Part shown: piece after piece, positions 16,724 to 24,428 of the stretch
How the letters are laid out: the number at the start of each line of letters is the position of its first letter
Position numbering within the stretch: the first letter of the stretch is position 1
Source of the DNA: Clostridiales bacterium
Lineage (GTDB): Bacteria > Bacillota > Clostridia > Lachnospirales > Lachnospiraceae
Direction: 5' to 3'
NCBI GenBank assembly: GCA_012519695.1
Contig: JAAYPT010000093.1
Coordinates: forward strand, 1 to 35,737
DNA: 35,737 nt
Made by a program: the position numbers and the translations under genes
Notes under the pieces: generated by a model
The model's input: only the letters and a program-made list of their open reading frames with translations
What the model was told of the DNA's origin: nothing
Databases searched by the model: none

Positions 16724-18577
16724 ATGTCAATTGTAGAAGGAATTAATCAATACCAAAATAATACGGCGTCAAATACCCAGGCAATGACTGCTGTAAAAGA
16801 TACTATTCGTCCGACTTCTGCCTATCTTCAGGAAATGACACCGGGAAAGGTGTTTGAGGGAACGATATTAGATATTAAAAATGGGCAGGTAACCATAGGA
16901 TTGAGCGATGGGCAGACAATGATGGCGAGAATGGAAAGCGGAGTACAACTGGCCAAAGGAATGCCTATGCTATTTGAAGTAAAAGCAAATAGTGGAGAGC
17001 AGATTTCCATTCATCCGGTGAATTGGGAAAGTGCGCAGAATCCTACCTTATTAAAAGCACTAGAAGCAGCCGGATTAAAAGTAACACAGCAAAATTTGTC
17101 CATGGTAAGTGAGATGATGAAAGAACAAATGCCGGTAGATAAGACGAGTCTATTGCAAATGTCCAGACTTATGGCGCATTTTCCACAGGCCGATGTTCAG
17201 ACGTTACTTCAAATGCAAAAAGCCGGAATTGAGATAAGTGATAGCAATATTCAACAATTTGAAAATTATAAAAATAATCAACAGACATTTTTGCCGGAAA
17301 TGAAAGAAATTATTAATGGAATTCCGGATATGGCAGAACAGATTTATGGAGAACAACAGGGAAGTGTCAGCCAGCAGGGACAGATAACAGGAAATACACA
17401 ACCACTGTTGCACTTTCAACAACAAATTGTAGGAATATTAGTTGGAGGTCAGACGGGAGCAGACGGAAGTGCACAGAATGCGGTACAGGCAGCACAAATG
17501 ATAGGTGCAACAAATGAGATGGCACAGGAAGAGGCGGCTGCCAACTTAACAGTAGATCAGGTAGATGCAACAGAAGGTGTGATTATTCATCAGGATTTGA
17601 CACAAGAAGAAAGTAGTGTTGGAAATCAGTTGCAATCAGGTATCGAAAATAAACAACCCCAGGAACAAGGAACAGAAGCCAAGAAAGTGATTTCCGAGAA
17701 TGTGGTACAGGAAAATGTAACCAGTGAAGTAAGTGGAAAACAGAATGCTGTTAGTGTGATATTGTCCCCAAATCAGCAGGCAAATCTTACTTCATTATTA
17801 CAGGAATTTTCCGGAGCAGTTGCCAATAAAATATTATTTCAGAATGGGCAGTTGAATACAGAGTTGACAGCTGGAGAATTATTACAACAGATGGTAGCAT
17901 CTGTAGAAAACAGTGAAAATTATTCCACAGCAGCCATGCAGAAATTGTTTTTCTCGGATGAATATAAAACGGTGTTAAAACAGGCAATGGAAGAACAATG
18001 GCTTACCACACCGGAGGATTTGAAAGAAGAAGGAACGGTAAAAGAATTATACCAACGTTTGGGACATCAAATGGAACAGCTTCAACAGGTACTAAATCAC
18101 ACAGGCACCGAGCAGGGAGCAGCATTGTCAAAATCAGCCCAAAGCGTGCAGAGCAATCTGGAATTTATGAATCAGTTGAACCACATGTATACCTATGTGC
18201 AGATTCCACTGAAATTACGTCATCAAAAAGCACACAGCGATTTATATGTGTATACCAATAAGAAAAGTCTGCAAGATAAAGAGGGAGAACTGACGGCATT
18301 ATTACACTTGGATATGGATCATTTAGGTTCTACCGATATTTATATTAAAATGTTGGGAACCAAGGTAGAAACTACTTTTTATTTGGAGGATAATAACTCG
18401 TATGATATCATTGTAAATCACATGGATGAATTGCAGGAACGTTTAGAGGAAAAGGGATATCAGTGTAAAATAGAAGTGGAAAATCGAGGGAAACAGCAAG
18501 AGTTTGTGGAAGATTTTCTGGAAAAAGAAAAGCCGGTTGGAAGGTTTCAACGGTATTCTTTTGATGTGAAAGCATAA
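16724..18577 (+). CDS. orphan FliK-like protein (YlqG position)
   Basis: A 617-residue protein started at ATG 16724, with AAAGGGAGAA just upstream; the longer frame from 16682 lacks a good site. The middle is Gln-, Asn- and Glu-rich and of low complexity (about 190-360), as in FliK and other molecular rulers. The C-terminal part (about 490-585) has the pattern of the flagellar hook-length control domain: 'IPLKLR', alternating hydrophobic strands through 'GSTDIYIKMLGTKVETTFYL', then 'LQERLEEKGYQCKIEV'. It sits between rnhB and an FlhB C-terminal-domain protein, the place of ylqG in Bacillus. No flagellar structural genes are nearby. Its function is unknown; a FliK-like interaction with the next gene product is inference. 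Confidence 0.65.
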   Translation: MSIVEGINQYQNNTASNTQAMTAVKDTIRPTSAYLQEMTPGKVFEGTILDIKNGQVTIGLSDGQTMMARMESGVQLAKGMPMLFEVKANSGEQISIHPVNWESAQNPTLLKALEAAGLKVTQQNLSMVSEMMKEQMPVDKTSLLQMSRLMAHFPQADVQTLLQMQKAGIEISDSNIQQFENYKNNQQTFLPEMKEIINGIPDMAEQIYGEQQGSVSQQGQITGNTQPLLHFQQQIVGILVGGQTGADGSAQNAVQAAQMIGATNEMAQEEAAANLTVDQVDATEGVIIHQDLTQEESSVGNQLQSGIENKQPQEQGTEAKKVISENVVQENVTSEVSGKQNAVSVILSPNQQANLTSLLQEFSGAVANKILFQNGQLNTELTAGELLQQMVASVENSENYSTAAMQKLFFSDEYKTVLKQAMEEQWLTTPEDLKEEGTVKELYQRLGHQMEQLQQVLNHTGTEQGAALSKSAQSVQSNLEFMNQLNHMYTYVQIPLKLRHQKAHSDLYVYTNKKSLQDKEGELTALLHLDMDHLGSTDIYIKMLGTKVETTFYLEDNNSYDIIVNHMDELQERLEEKGYQCKIEVENRGKQQEFVEDFLEKEKPVGRFQRYSFDVKA

Positions 18578-18596
18578 AAGAAGGGAGGAGACAACA

Positions 18597-18926
18597 GTGG
18601 CAGAGATTCGTTATAAAAATACAAACGAACCGGTAATTACGGAAAGCAAACAAGGTGAAAAACCAAAGACAGCTGTTGCTGTTGCTTACGAACCGGGAGA
18701 ACGTGCACCTAAAATTATTGCAGCAGGAAAGGGAATGGTTGCGGAAAAGATTATTGAAAAAGCAAAAGAAGCAGAAATTCCTTTTTACCGTGATGATAAA
18801 TTAGCAGATACATTATCCAAGTTAGAAATCGGAGACAATATTCCACCGGAACTTTACGAAGTTGTGGCAGAAATATTAGTCTTTGTAGATGATATGGATA
18901 AGTTAAAAGAAAAGGTAAAGGATTAG
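18597..18926 (+). CDS. ylqH: orphan FlhB C-terminal-domain protein (YlqH/FlhX-like)
   Basis: A 109-residue soluble protein that matches only the cytoplasmic C-terminal domain of FlhB/YscU export switch proteins: 'PKIIAAGKGMVAEKIIEKAKEAEIPFYRD', 'LADTLSKLEIGDNIPPELYEVVAEILVFV' (in parts). No membrane domain exists. The NPTH self-cleavage motif of FlhB is missing; the matching stretch reads about 'KPKTAVAVAY'. It starts with GTG at 18597, with GGGAGGAG upstream, 19 bases after the FliK-like gene. FlhB-C and FliK interact in flagellar export, so the pairing is striking, but the cellular role of these orphan proteins is not established. Confidence 0.85.
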   Translation: MAEIRYKNTNEPVITESKQGEKPKTAVAVAYEPGERAPKIIAAGKGMVAEKIIEKAKEAEIPFYRDDKLADTLSKLEIGDNIPPELYEVVAEILVFVDDMDKLKEKVKD

Positions 18927-18942
18927 AGAGAAAGGGAAGTAT

Positions 18943-19305
18943 ATGGCAGAAAGAGGGAAGCGGGCAGAAGGCTATCGTCAGGAACAGCGGGCAGCAGAGT
19001 ATTTGCAGGAAAAGGGGTATCAAATATTAGAACGAAACTTTTATAGCAGATATGGAGAAATTGATATCATTGCAAGAGATAGGCAATATCTGGTATTTGT
19101 AGAAGTGAAATATCGAAAAAGCGACAGAGGTGGTCATCCCTTAGAAGCAGTAGACCGTACAAAGCAAAGAAGAATTTGCAAAACGGCAAGCTGGTTTTTA
19201 CAGCGATATGGTCATTTACAAGAAACACCCTGCCGTTTTGATGTGGTAGGAATTACTGATGAAGAGGTGATTCACATTGAAAATGCATTTTGCTACATCA
19301 ATTAA
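18943..19305 (+). CDS. YraN family (UPF0102) nuclease-like protein
   Basis: A 120-residue protein with a PD-(D/E)xK nuclease-like core: 'RYGEIDIIARD' (Glu39, Asp41) and 'FVEVKYR' (Glu54, Lys56). These are the residues expected for metal binding and catalysis, but activity in this family is not firmly established. It lies 16 bases after the FlhB-C gene. The UPF0102 gene next to rnhB is a common arrangement in bacteria. Confidence 0.92.
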   Translation: MAERGKRAEGYRQEQRAAEYLQEKGYQILERNFYSRYGEIDIIARDRQYLVFVEVKYRKSDRGGHPLEAVDRTKQRRICKTASWFLQRYGHLQETPCRFDVVGITDEEVIHIENAFCYIN

Positions 19306-19327
19306 AAAGAAAGGAACGACAATATAA

Positions 19328-20170
19328 ATGGTTTTTAAGAAAGCAACACCACAGGTAGTACTAGAAGTAAAAGAGCAAGAGGGATTTCCTATGTTAGTAT
19401 ATCCATTGCTGGAACAGACCGGAATCGTAAAGCATTGTTTTACTACCAGAAAAGGCGGTGTTAGTGAAGGAATATTTGAAAGTCTTAATTTAAGCTTTAC
19501 CAGAGGAGATAAGCGAGAAGCAGTAGAAGAGAATTTTCACAGAGTAGCAAAAGCACTTGGAACAGAATATGAAAATTTTGTTTTTACAGATCAGACCCAT
19601 ACAACCAATGTAAGAAGAGTTGGGAAAGAGGATGCCGGAAGGGGTTTGATAAAAGAGCGCGGTTACACAGACGTAGATGGACTGATTACCAATGAGCCGG
19701 GAATTGTATTATCTACTTTTTATGCAGACTGCGTTCCGTTATATTTTGTAGATCCGGTTCATCATGCAATTGGGCTGTCACATTCCGGTTGGCGTGGCAC
19801 CGTAGGAAGAATGGGAAAAGTAACATTGGAGGCAATGAAAAGAGAATTCGGAACAGAACCGGAAGAGGTAATCTGTGCCATAGGACCATCCATATGCCAG
19901 TCTTGTTATGAAATCAGTGAAGATGTGGCAGTGGAGTTCCAAAAAGAATTTGTCGGTCATGAAAAAGAAATTTTAATCGATAAAGGAAATGGAAAGTATC
20001 AACTTGACTTGTGGCATACAAACGAGTTAATCTTATTAGAGGCTGGGGTGGAACCGGAACATTTAGCAGTTACGAATATATGTACCTGTTGCAACGAGAA
20101 ACTATTGTTTTCTCATCGGGCAAGTCATGGAAAGCGAGGAAATCTAGGGGCATTTTTAGCATTAATATAA
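19328..20170 (+). CDS. pgeF: PgeF/YfiH (LACC1-like) purine nucleoside enzyme or peptidoglycan editing factor
   Basis: A 280-residue protein of the family once annotated as polyphenol oxidase or laccase. It shows 'FTTRKGGVSEGIFESLNLS', 'TDQTHTTNV', 'YADCVPLYF', 'HSGWRGTVG' and 'CAIGPSICQSCYE' with His and Cys residues forming the metal site. Family members have shown purine nucleoside phosphorylase and adenosine deaminase activity, and YfiH affects peptidoglycan quality in E. coli. The AAAGGAA site is about 12 bases from the ATG, a little far; a later start at 19391 is possible but would lose the N-terminus. It is 22 bases after yraN. Confidence 0.9.
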   Translation: MVFKKATPQVVLEVKEQEGFPMLVYPLLEQTGIVKHCFTTRKGGVSEGIFESLNLSFTRGDKREAVEENFHRVAKALGTEYENFVFTDQTHTTNVRRVGKEDAGRGLIKERGYTDVDGLITNEPGIVLSTFYADCVPLYFVDPVHHAIGLSHSGWRGTVGRMGKVTLEAMKREFGTEPEEVICAIGPSICQSCYEISEDVAVEFQKEFVGHEKEILIDKGNGKYQLDLWHTNELILLEAGVEPEHLAVTNICTCCNEKLLFSHRASHGKRGNLGAFLALI

Positions 20171-20185
20171 AAGGAGACAGAAGAA

Positions 20186-21217
20186 ATGGAAAAATATATG
20201 GATTATGTATTAGAACAGACAAAAAAAGTATTATCAATTGATAGTCCTACTGGTTATACCAAGGATGCAGCAGATTATGTGATGAGTGCTTATGAAGCGT
20301 TAGGATATCATCCCGTTAAAACAGTAAAAGGTGGCGTATTAGTAGAAATTGGTGGAGAAGATGAAAAAGATGCTATTTTATTAGAAGCACATATGGATAC
20401 ATTAGGAGCCATGGTGCGTGAGATTAAGGGAAATGGTAGATTGAAATTGTCTCCCTTAGGAGGTATGAATCCAAATAATGCAGAGGCAGAGAATTGTCGC
20501 ATTATTACCAGATTTGACGGAAAGTACGAAGGAACATTCCAGTTAGAAAATGCTTCAATCCATGTAAATGGTGAGTACAATGATACCAAACGAAGCTATG
20601 ATAATATGGAGGTTGTGTTAGATGAAAATGTGACTTCCGAAGAAGAAACAAGAAAGCTTGGAATCATGGAAGGAGATATTGTAGCATTTGATCCCAGAAC
20701 TACAATTACAGAAAAGGGATATATTAAGAGTCGCTTCTTAGATGACAAATTAAGTGTTGGAATCTTATTGGGATTTGCAAAATTTTTAAAAGAAGAAAAT
20801 ATTACCACAAAGCGAAAAATTTATCATCACATTACCGTATATGAAGAAGTGGGACACGGAGCATGTGGAACAGTACCGGAAGGTGTAACAGAGATTTTGT
20901 CTGTGGATATGGGATGCATAGGAGATACTTTACAGTGTAACGAACATCAGGTGTCGATTTGTGCCAAGGACAGTGTTGGACCTTATAACTACGAAGTGGT
21001 AACAAATCTCATTAAGGCAGCAAAGGAGCATAACATTGATTTTGCAGTCGATGTTTATCCACACTACGGCTCAGATGCGGATGCGGCTTTGGAAGCAGGC
21101 TATGACTGCCGTCATGGACTGATTGGAGCTGGTGTGTATGCGTCACATGGATATGAGAGAAGTCATGTAGATGGAGCAAGAAATACCTTAGAACTATTAA
21201 AAGCATATTTGGTATAA
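20186..21217 (+). CDS. M42 family metallo-aminopeptidase
   Basis: A 343-residue di-zinc aminopeptidase of the glutamyl-aminopeptidase/endoglucanase M type. Metal and catalytic positions are visible: 'LLEAHMDTLG', 'SRFLDDKLSVG' (bridging Asp), 'YEEVGHGACG' (catalytic Glu), 'SVDMG', and the closing 'ASHGYERSH' histidine. Such enzymes form dodecameric shells and finish peptide breakdown in the cytoplasm. AAAGGAGA lies before the ATG, 15 bases after pgeF. A terminator follows, so it ends the lepB-to-M42 unit. Confidence 0.9.
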   Translation: MEKYMDYVLEQTKKVLSIDSPTGYTKDAADYVMSAYEALGYHPVKTVKGGVLVEIGGEDEKDAILLEAHMDTLGAMVREIKGNGRLKLSPLGGMNPNNAEAENCRIITRFDGKYEGTFQLENASIHVNGEYNDTKRSYDNMEVVLDENVTSEEETRKLGIMEGDIVAFDPRTTITEKGYIKSRFLDDKLSVGILLGFAKFLKEENITTKRKIYHHITVYEEVGHGACGTVPEGVTEILSVDMGCIGDTLQCNEHQVSICAKDSVGPYNYEVVTNLIKAAKEHNIDFAVDVYPHYGSDADAALEAGYDCRHGLIGAGVYASHGYERSHVDGARNTLELLKAYLV

Positions 21218-21230
21218 ATTAGAAATAGTA

Positions 21231-21258
21231 TTGACAAAAGAAGAAAAAGTGTTATTCT
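21231..21258 (+). promoter_or_regulatory. sigma-A promoter of gpmA, overlapping the upstream terminator
   Basis: TTGACA (21231-21236, perfect) and TATTCT (21253-21258) are separated by 16 bases. The spacer and -10 are the 5' arm of the terminator of the preceding gene, so the new transcript, starting near 21265, lacks that arm. Its first bases carry a perfect 6-6-6 inverted repeat, AGTTAG-ATACAA-CTAACT (21265-21282), which may be an operator or a 5' hairpin. Confidence 0.6.
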
Positions 21259-21306
21259 AAAAGAAGTTAGATACAACTAACTAATAAAAGAATAGCACTT
21301 TTTTTA
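21244..21306 (+). terminator. intrinsic terminator after the M42 peptidase gene
   Basis: The 15-base arm AAAAAGTGTTATTCT (21244-21258) pairs with AGAATAGCACTTTTT (21289-21303, one G-U) and a T-run follows. The 30-base loop contains the smaller hairpin 21265-21282. Confidence 0.75.
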
Positions 21307-21336
21307 TAGTTAATAGATCATAGAGGAGGTAGTGAA

Positions 21337-22080
21337 ATGAAATTGGTGTTACTTCGACACGGGGAAAGCGAGTGGAACCTGGAAAACCGTTTTACCGGAT
21401 GGACAGATGTAGAATTATCTGATACAGGAAGAAAAGAGGCTGCGGAAGCCGGAAAAGTATTAAAGAAAGAAGGATTTGATTTTGACCTATGCTATACTTC
21501 CTATCTTAAGAGAGCAATTCATACATTGAACCTAGCGTTAGATAGTATGGATCGTGCATGGTTGCCGGTGATAAAAGACTTCCGGTTAAATGAGAGACAT
21601 TATGGGGCATTACAGGGACTTAACAAATCAGAAACAGCAGAAAAATATGGCGAGGAACAGGTAAAAATCTGGCGACGTTCCTATGATGTGCGTCCACCAA
21701 TGTTGAAACCGGAAGATGAGAGAAATCCGGCTCTTTTAGAACAGTATCGCGGAGTAGACAAGGCACAGCTTCCATTAGCAGAGAGCTTGGAAGATACCAT
21801 TGCAAGAACCATTCCTTACTTTGAAAAAGAAATCAAACCTCAGATGCAGGCAGGAAAGCGAGTATTAATTGCAGCACATGGAAACTCTTTACGCGCATTG
21901 GTGATGTATTTTGAAAAACTGACGAAAGAAGAGATTATGCAGGTAAATCTACCAACAGGTGTTCCGTTGGTGTATGAATTTGATGAAAATTTCAATGTAA
22001 TTTCAAAGAAATATTTAGGAGATGAGAAACTCATTGCCGAGAAGATGAATAAAGTAGCTGCACAGGGAAAGGCAAAATAA
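21337..22080 (+). CDS. gpmA: 2,3-bisphosphoglycerate-dependent phosphoglycerate mutase
   Basis: A 247-residue glycolytic enzyme interconverting 3- and 2-phosphoglycerate through a phosphohistidine. The active histidine is His8 in '[10 protein letters not shown]', followed by '[13 protein letters not shown]'. '[15 protein letters not shown]', '[10 protein letters not shown]' and the second histidine in '[11 protein letters not shown]' complete the site. Length is standard. GAGGAGG precedes the ATG. The gene has its own promoter and terminator and appears to be a single unit. Confidence 0.96.
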   Translation: MKLVLLRHGESEWNLENRFTGWTDVELSDTGRKEAAEAGKVLKKEGFDFDLCYTSYLKRAIHTLNLALDSMDRAWLPVIKDFRLNERHYGALQGLNKSETAEKYGEEQVKIWRRSYDVRPPMLKPEDERNPALLEQYRGVDKAQLPLAESLEDTIARTIPYFEKEIKPQMQAGKRVLIAAHGNSLRALVMYFEKLTKEEIMQVNLPTGVPLVYEFDENFNVISKKYLGDEKLIAEKMNKVAAQGKAK

Positions 22081-22097
22081 TTTTTTTAGAACACTGT

Positions 22098-22112
22098 TGA
22101 GAATGATTATCA
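22098..22112. promoter_or_regulatory. near-consensus Fur box upstream of the suf operon
   Basis: TGAGAAT-G-ATTATCA is a 7-1-7 inverted repeat that differs from the Bacillus-type Fur box TGATAATNATTATCA at one base. The wider 19-base window 22099-22117 on the minus strand matches the classical GATAATGATAATCATTATC at 17 of 19 positions by hand count. It lies 130 bases before sufC and is well placed for iron-responsive control, although the promoter it would block is not certain. Confidence 0.6.
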
Positions 22113-22132
22113 ATATCATAGCTTAAATTGGC

Positions 22133-22161
22133 TTGTATAAAGAGAAATGCGGAGTTATAAT
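22133..22161 (+). promoter_or_regulatory. candidate promoter of the suf operon
   Basis: TTGTAT (22133-22138) and a perfect TATAAT (22156-22161) are 17 bases apart. The -35 matches only three of six bases. A start near 22168 falls inside the 5' arm of the gpmA terminator, the same arrangement as at gpmA. The Fur box would then lie 20 bases upstream of the -35, which is an unusual place for a simple repressor. Confidence 0.4.
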
Positions 22162-22210
22162 AAAAGCGGTTTAAATCCGAGTAAAATAGTCGGGTTTTAC
22201 CGCTTTTATT
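22162..22210 (+). terminator. terminator after gpmA, possibly an attenuator in the suf leader
   Basis: AAAAGCGGT (22162-22170) pairs with ACCGCTTTT (22199-22207), and inside it AAATCCGA (22173-22180) pairs with TCGGGTTT (22190-22197, one wobble). A T-rich tail follows. If the suf promoter were upstream of this hairpin it would act as an attenuator; if transcription starts near 22168 the outer stem is lost. Confidence 0.65.
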
Positions 22211-22242
22211 ATTTATGCAAAAGCAGAATGGAGAGAAAAGAA

Positions 22243-22992
22243 ATGACAAAACCAATCTTACAAATACAAGGACTTACCGCCAGTGTGGAAGAAAAAGAGA
22301 TTTTACATCAGGTAGAATTACAAATAAAAAAGGGAGAAACTCATGTACTGATGGGACCAAATGGAGCAGGTAAATCAACATTAGGTTATGTACTGATGGG
22401 AAATCCAAGATATCAGATAACAGATGGAAATATTTATTTTAAGGGTAGCGATATTACCCAAGAGCCGGCAGACAAAAGAGCCAAGAAAGGAATTTTCCTG
22501 TCCTTTCAGGAACCATTAGAAGTACCGGGATTACCATTAAGCTCTTTCTTGCGAAATGCAGTAGAAAAACGCAGAGGGAATCGAATTAAAATGTGGGATT
22601 TTTCTAAGGAAATGAAAGAAGCTATGAAGGTATTACAGATGGATACTTCATATGGAGAACGAAGCTTAAATGTGGGATTTTCAGGTGGAGAAAAGAAGAA
22701 GGCAGAAATCTTGCAGATGATGTTATTGCAGCCGGATTTGGCGATTTTGGATGAAACGGATTCCGGATTGGATGTAGATGCGGTTCGCTTAGTATCAAAG
22801 GGAATAGAAGAATATCAAAAGAAAGGGGACAAAGCATTACTTATTATTACCCATAGTACCAGAATTTTGGACAATCTTCATGTAGACTACACACACATTA
22901 TGGTAGATGGAAAAATTGTAGCAACAGGAGATGGTTCTTTAGTAGAGGAAATAAACAAAAATGGATATGAAGCATTTTTGAAAGAGGAATAA
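22243..22992 (+). CDS. sufC: Fe-S cluster assembly ATPase SufC
   Basis: A 249-residue ABC-type ATPase that drives the SufBCD scaffold for building Fe-S clusters in the cytoplasm. It has Walker A 'GPNGAGKST', the signature 'FSGGEKKKAEI', and Walker B 'LAILDETDSGLDVDAV' with the SufC-typical 'DETDSGLD'. ATG 22243 is chosen, with GGAG nine bases upstream; the longer frame from 22147 would translate the gpmA terminator hairpin. sufB begins two bases after its stop. Confidence 0.96.
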   Translation: MTKPILQIQGLTASVEEKEILHQVELQIKKGETHVLMGPNGAGKSTLGYVLMGNPRYQITDGNIYFKGSDITQEPADKRAKKGIFLSFQEPLEVPGLPLSSFLRNAVEKRRGNRIKMWDFSKEMKEAMKVLQMDTSYGERSLNVGFSGGEKKKAEILQMMLLQPDLAILDETDSGLDVDAVRLVSKGIEEYQKKGDKALLIITHSTRILDNLHVDYTHIMVDGKIVATGDGSLVEEINKNGYEAFLKEE

Positions 22993-22994
22993 AT

Positions 22995-24401
22995 ATGAAA
23001 GAAAAAACATATGTAGACGATATTGACAGAACAATTTATGATATAAAAAACGATGATAAGGATGCTTATCATATTGAGGCAGGATTAACGCCACAGATTA
23101 TAGAAAAAATTTCAGATGAAAAACAGGAACCAATATGGATGCGGGAATTCCGTTTGAAATCTTTGAAAATATACAATGAAATGGCAGTTCCGGATTGGGG
23201 ACCTTCCATTGAAGGACTGGACATGGATCATATAGCAACTTATGTGCGACCAAACACAAAGATGCATGGAAAGTGGTCGGATGTTCCAGAAGAGATAAAA
23301 GATACCTTTGAGCGTTTAGAAATTCCGGAAGCAGAACGGAAGTCTTTAGCAGGTGTGGGCGCACAGTATGATTCCGAAATGGTATATCATCATGTTAAGG
23401 CAGAAGTAGAGGCACAAGGAGTTATATATAGTGACATCGACAGTGCTTTAAAAGGGGAATACGGGGAAATGATACGAAAGCATTTTATGAAATTGGTAAA
23501 GCCAAACGACCATAAATTTGCGGCACTTCACGGAGCAGTCTGGTCAGGCGGTTCTTTTGTGTATGTACCAAAAGGAGTATCCGTAGAGATTCCGCTTCAG
23601 TCTTATTTTCGATTAAATGCGCCGGGAGCCGGACAGTTTGAACATACAATGATTATTGTGGATGAAGGAGCTTATCTGCACTTTATAGAAGGATGTTCTG
23701 CACCAAGATACAGTGTGGCAAATCTCCACGCAGGATGTGTGGAACTATTTGTTCATAAGAATGCAAAGTTACGCTATTCTACCATTGAAAACTGGTCTAA
23801 AAATATGTACAACTTGAATACAAAACGAGCATTGGTAGAAGAGGGATGAACCATAGAATGGGTATCAGGTTCCTTTGGTTCCCATGTTTCGTACCTTTAT
23901 CCTATGAGCATTCTAAATGGAAAGAATGCAAAGATGGAATTTACCGGAATTACCTTTGCGGGAAAAGGACAGAATTTGGATACCGGTGCAAAAGTAGTGC
24001 ATAAGGGAGAAAATACTTCTTCCTATATTAATACAAAGTCTATTTCTAAGGATGGCGGTATCAGTACGTTCCGAAGTTCGGTAGTAATTGGCAAAGAGGC
24101 AAAAAACAGTAAATCGGCAGTATCTTGCGAGTCTCTAATGCTGGATGCAATTTCGCGATCAGATACGATTCCGGCAATGGATATTCGTACCAATGATGCA
24201 GATGTAGGACATGAAGCACAGATAGGAAGAATTAGCGACGAAGCAATTTTTTATCTTATGTCCCGAGGAATTAGTGAAGAAGAAGCCAAATCCATGATTG
24301 TTAGCGGATTTGCGGACAATGTATCCAAAGAGTTGCCATTAGAGTATGCATTAGAGATGAATAACTTAATTCAGTTAGAGATGCAAGGCAGCATCGGTTA
24401 A
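22995..24401 (+). pseudogene. sufB: SufB, interrupted by one in-frame UGA codon
   Basis: The frame encodes a full SufB (468 positions, normal length) apart from TGA at 23847-23849, codon 285. The N-terminal part ends in 'NTKRALVEEG'; the same frame resumes with 'TIEWVSGSFGSHVSYLYPMS' and runs to 'EYALEMNNLIQLEMQGSIG'. There is no frameshift, no gap and no other stop. From memory, related SufB proteins have Gly or another small residue at this position, so one G-to-T change (GGA to TGA) would explain it. An ATG at 23904 could start a C-terminal fragment but has no ribosome binding site. SufB is the core scaffold of the SUF machine, so this is either a sequencing error, a real loss, or read-through. 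The neighbouring suf genes are intact. Confidence 0.85.
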
Positions 24402-24428
24402 GGAGTTTAGTAGGAAGAAGGAGAACAC

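Noticed and set aside
20011-20241. 76-residue + strand frame spanning the end of pgeF
   Set aside because: It is an alternate frame of pgeF and the M42 gene, both of which are clearly identified; the other long frames opposite or inside smc, nifJ, ftsY and ilvA are shadows for the same reason.
22147-22242. 32-residue N-terminal extension of SufC
   Set aside because: The bases form the gpmA terminator hairpin and the peptide is unlike any SufC N-terminus.
23858-23885. Hairpin ATGGG/CCCAT nine bases after the sufB UGA as a SECIS element for selenocysteine
   Set aside because: The stem is only 5 bp with an 18-base loop, lacks the apical features of bacterial SECIS elements, overlaps conserved coding sequence, and the family does not use cysteine at this position.
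23850-24401. Frameshift as the cause of the sufB break
   Set aside because: The downstream SufB sequence continues in the same frame directly after the UGA, so no base is missing or extra.
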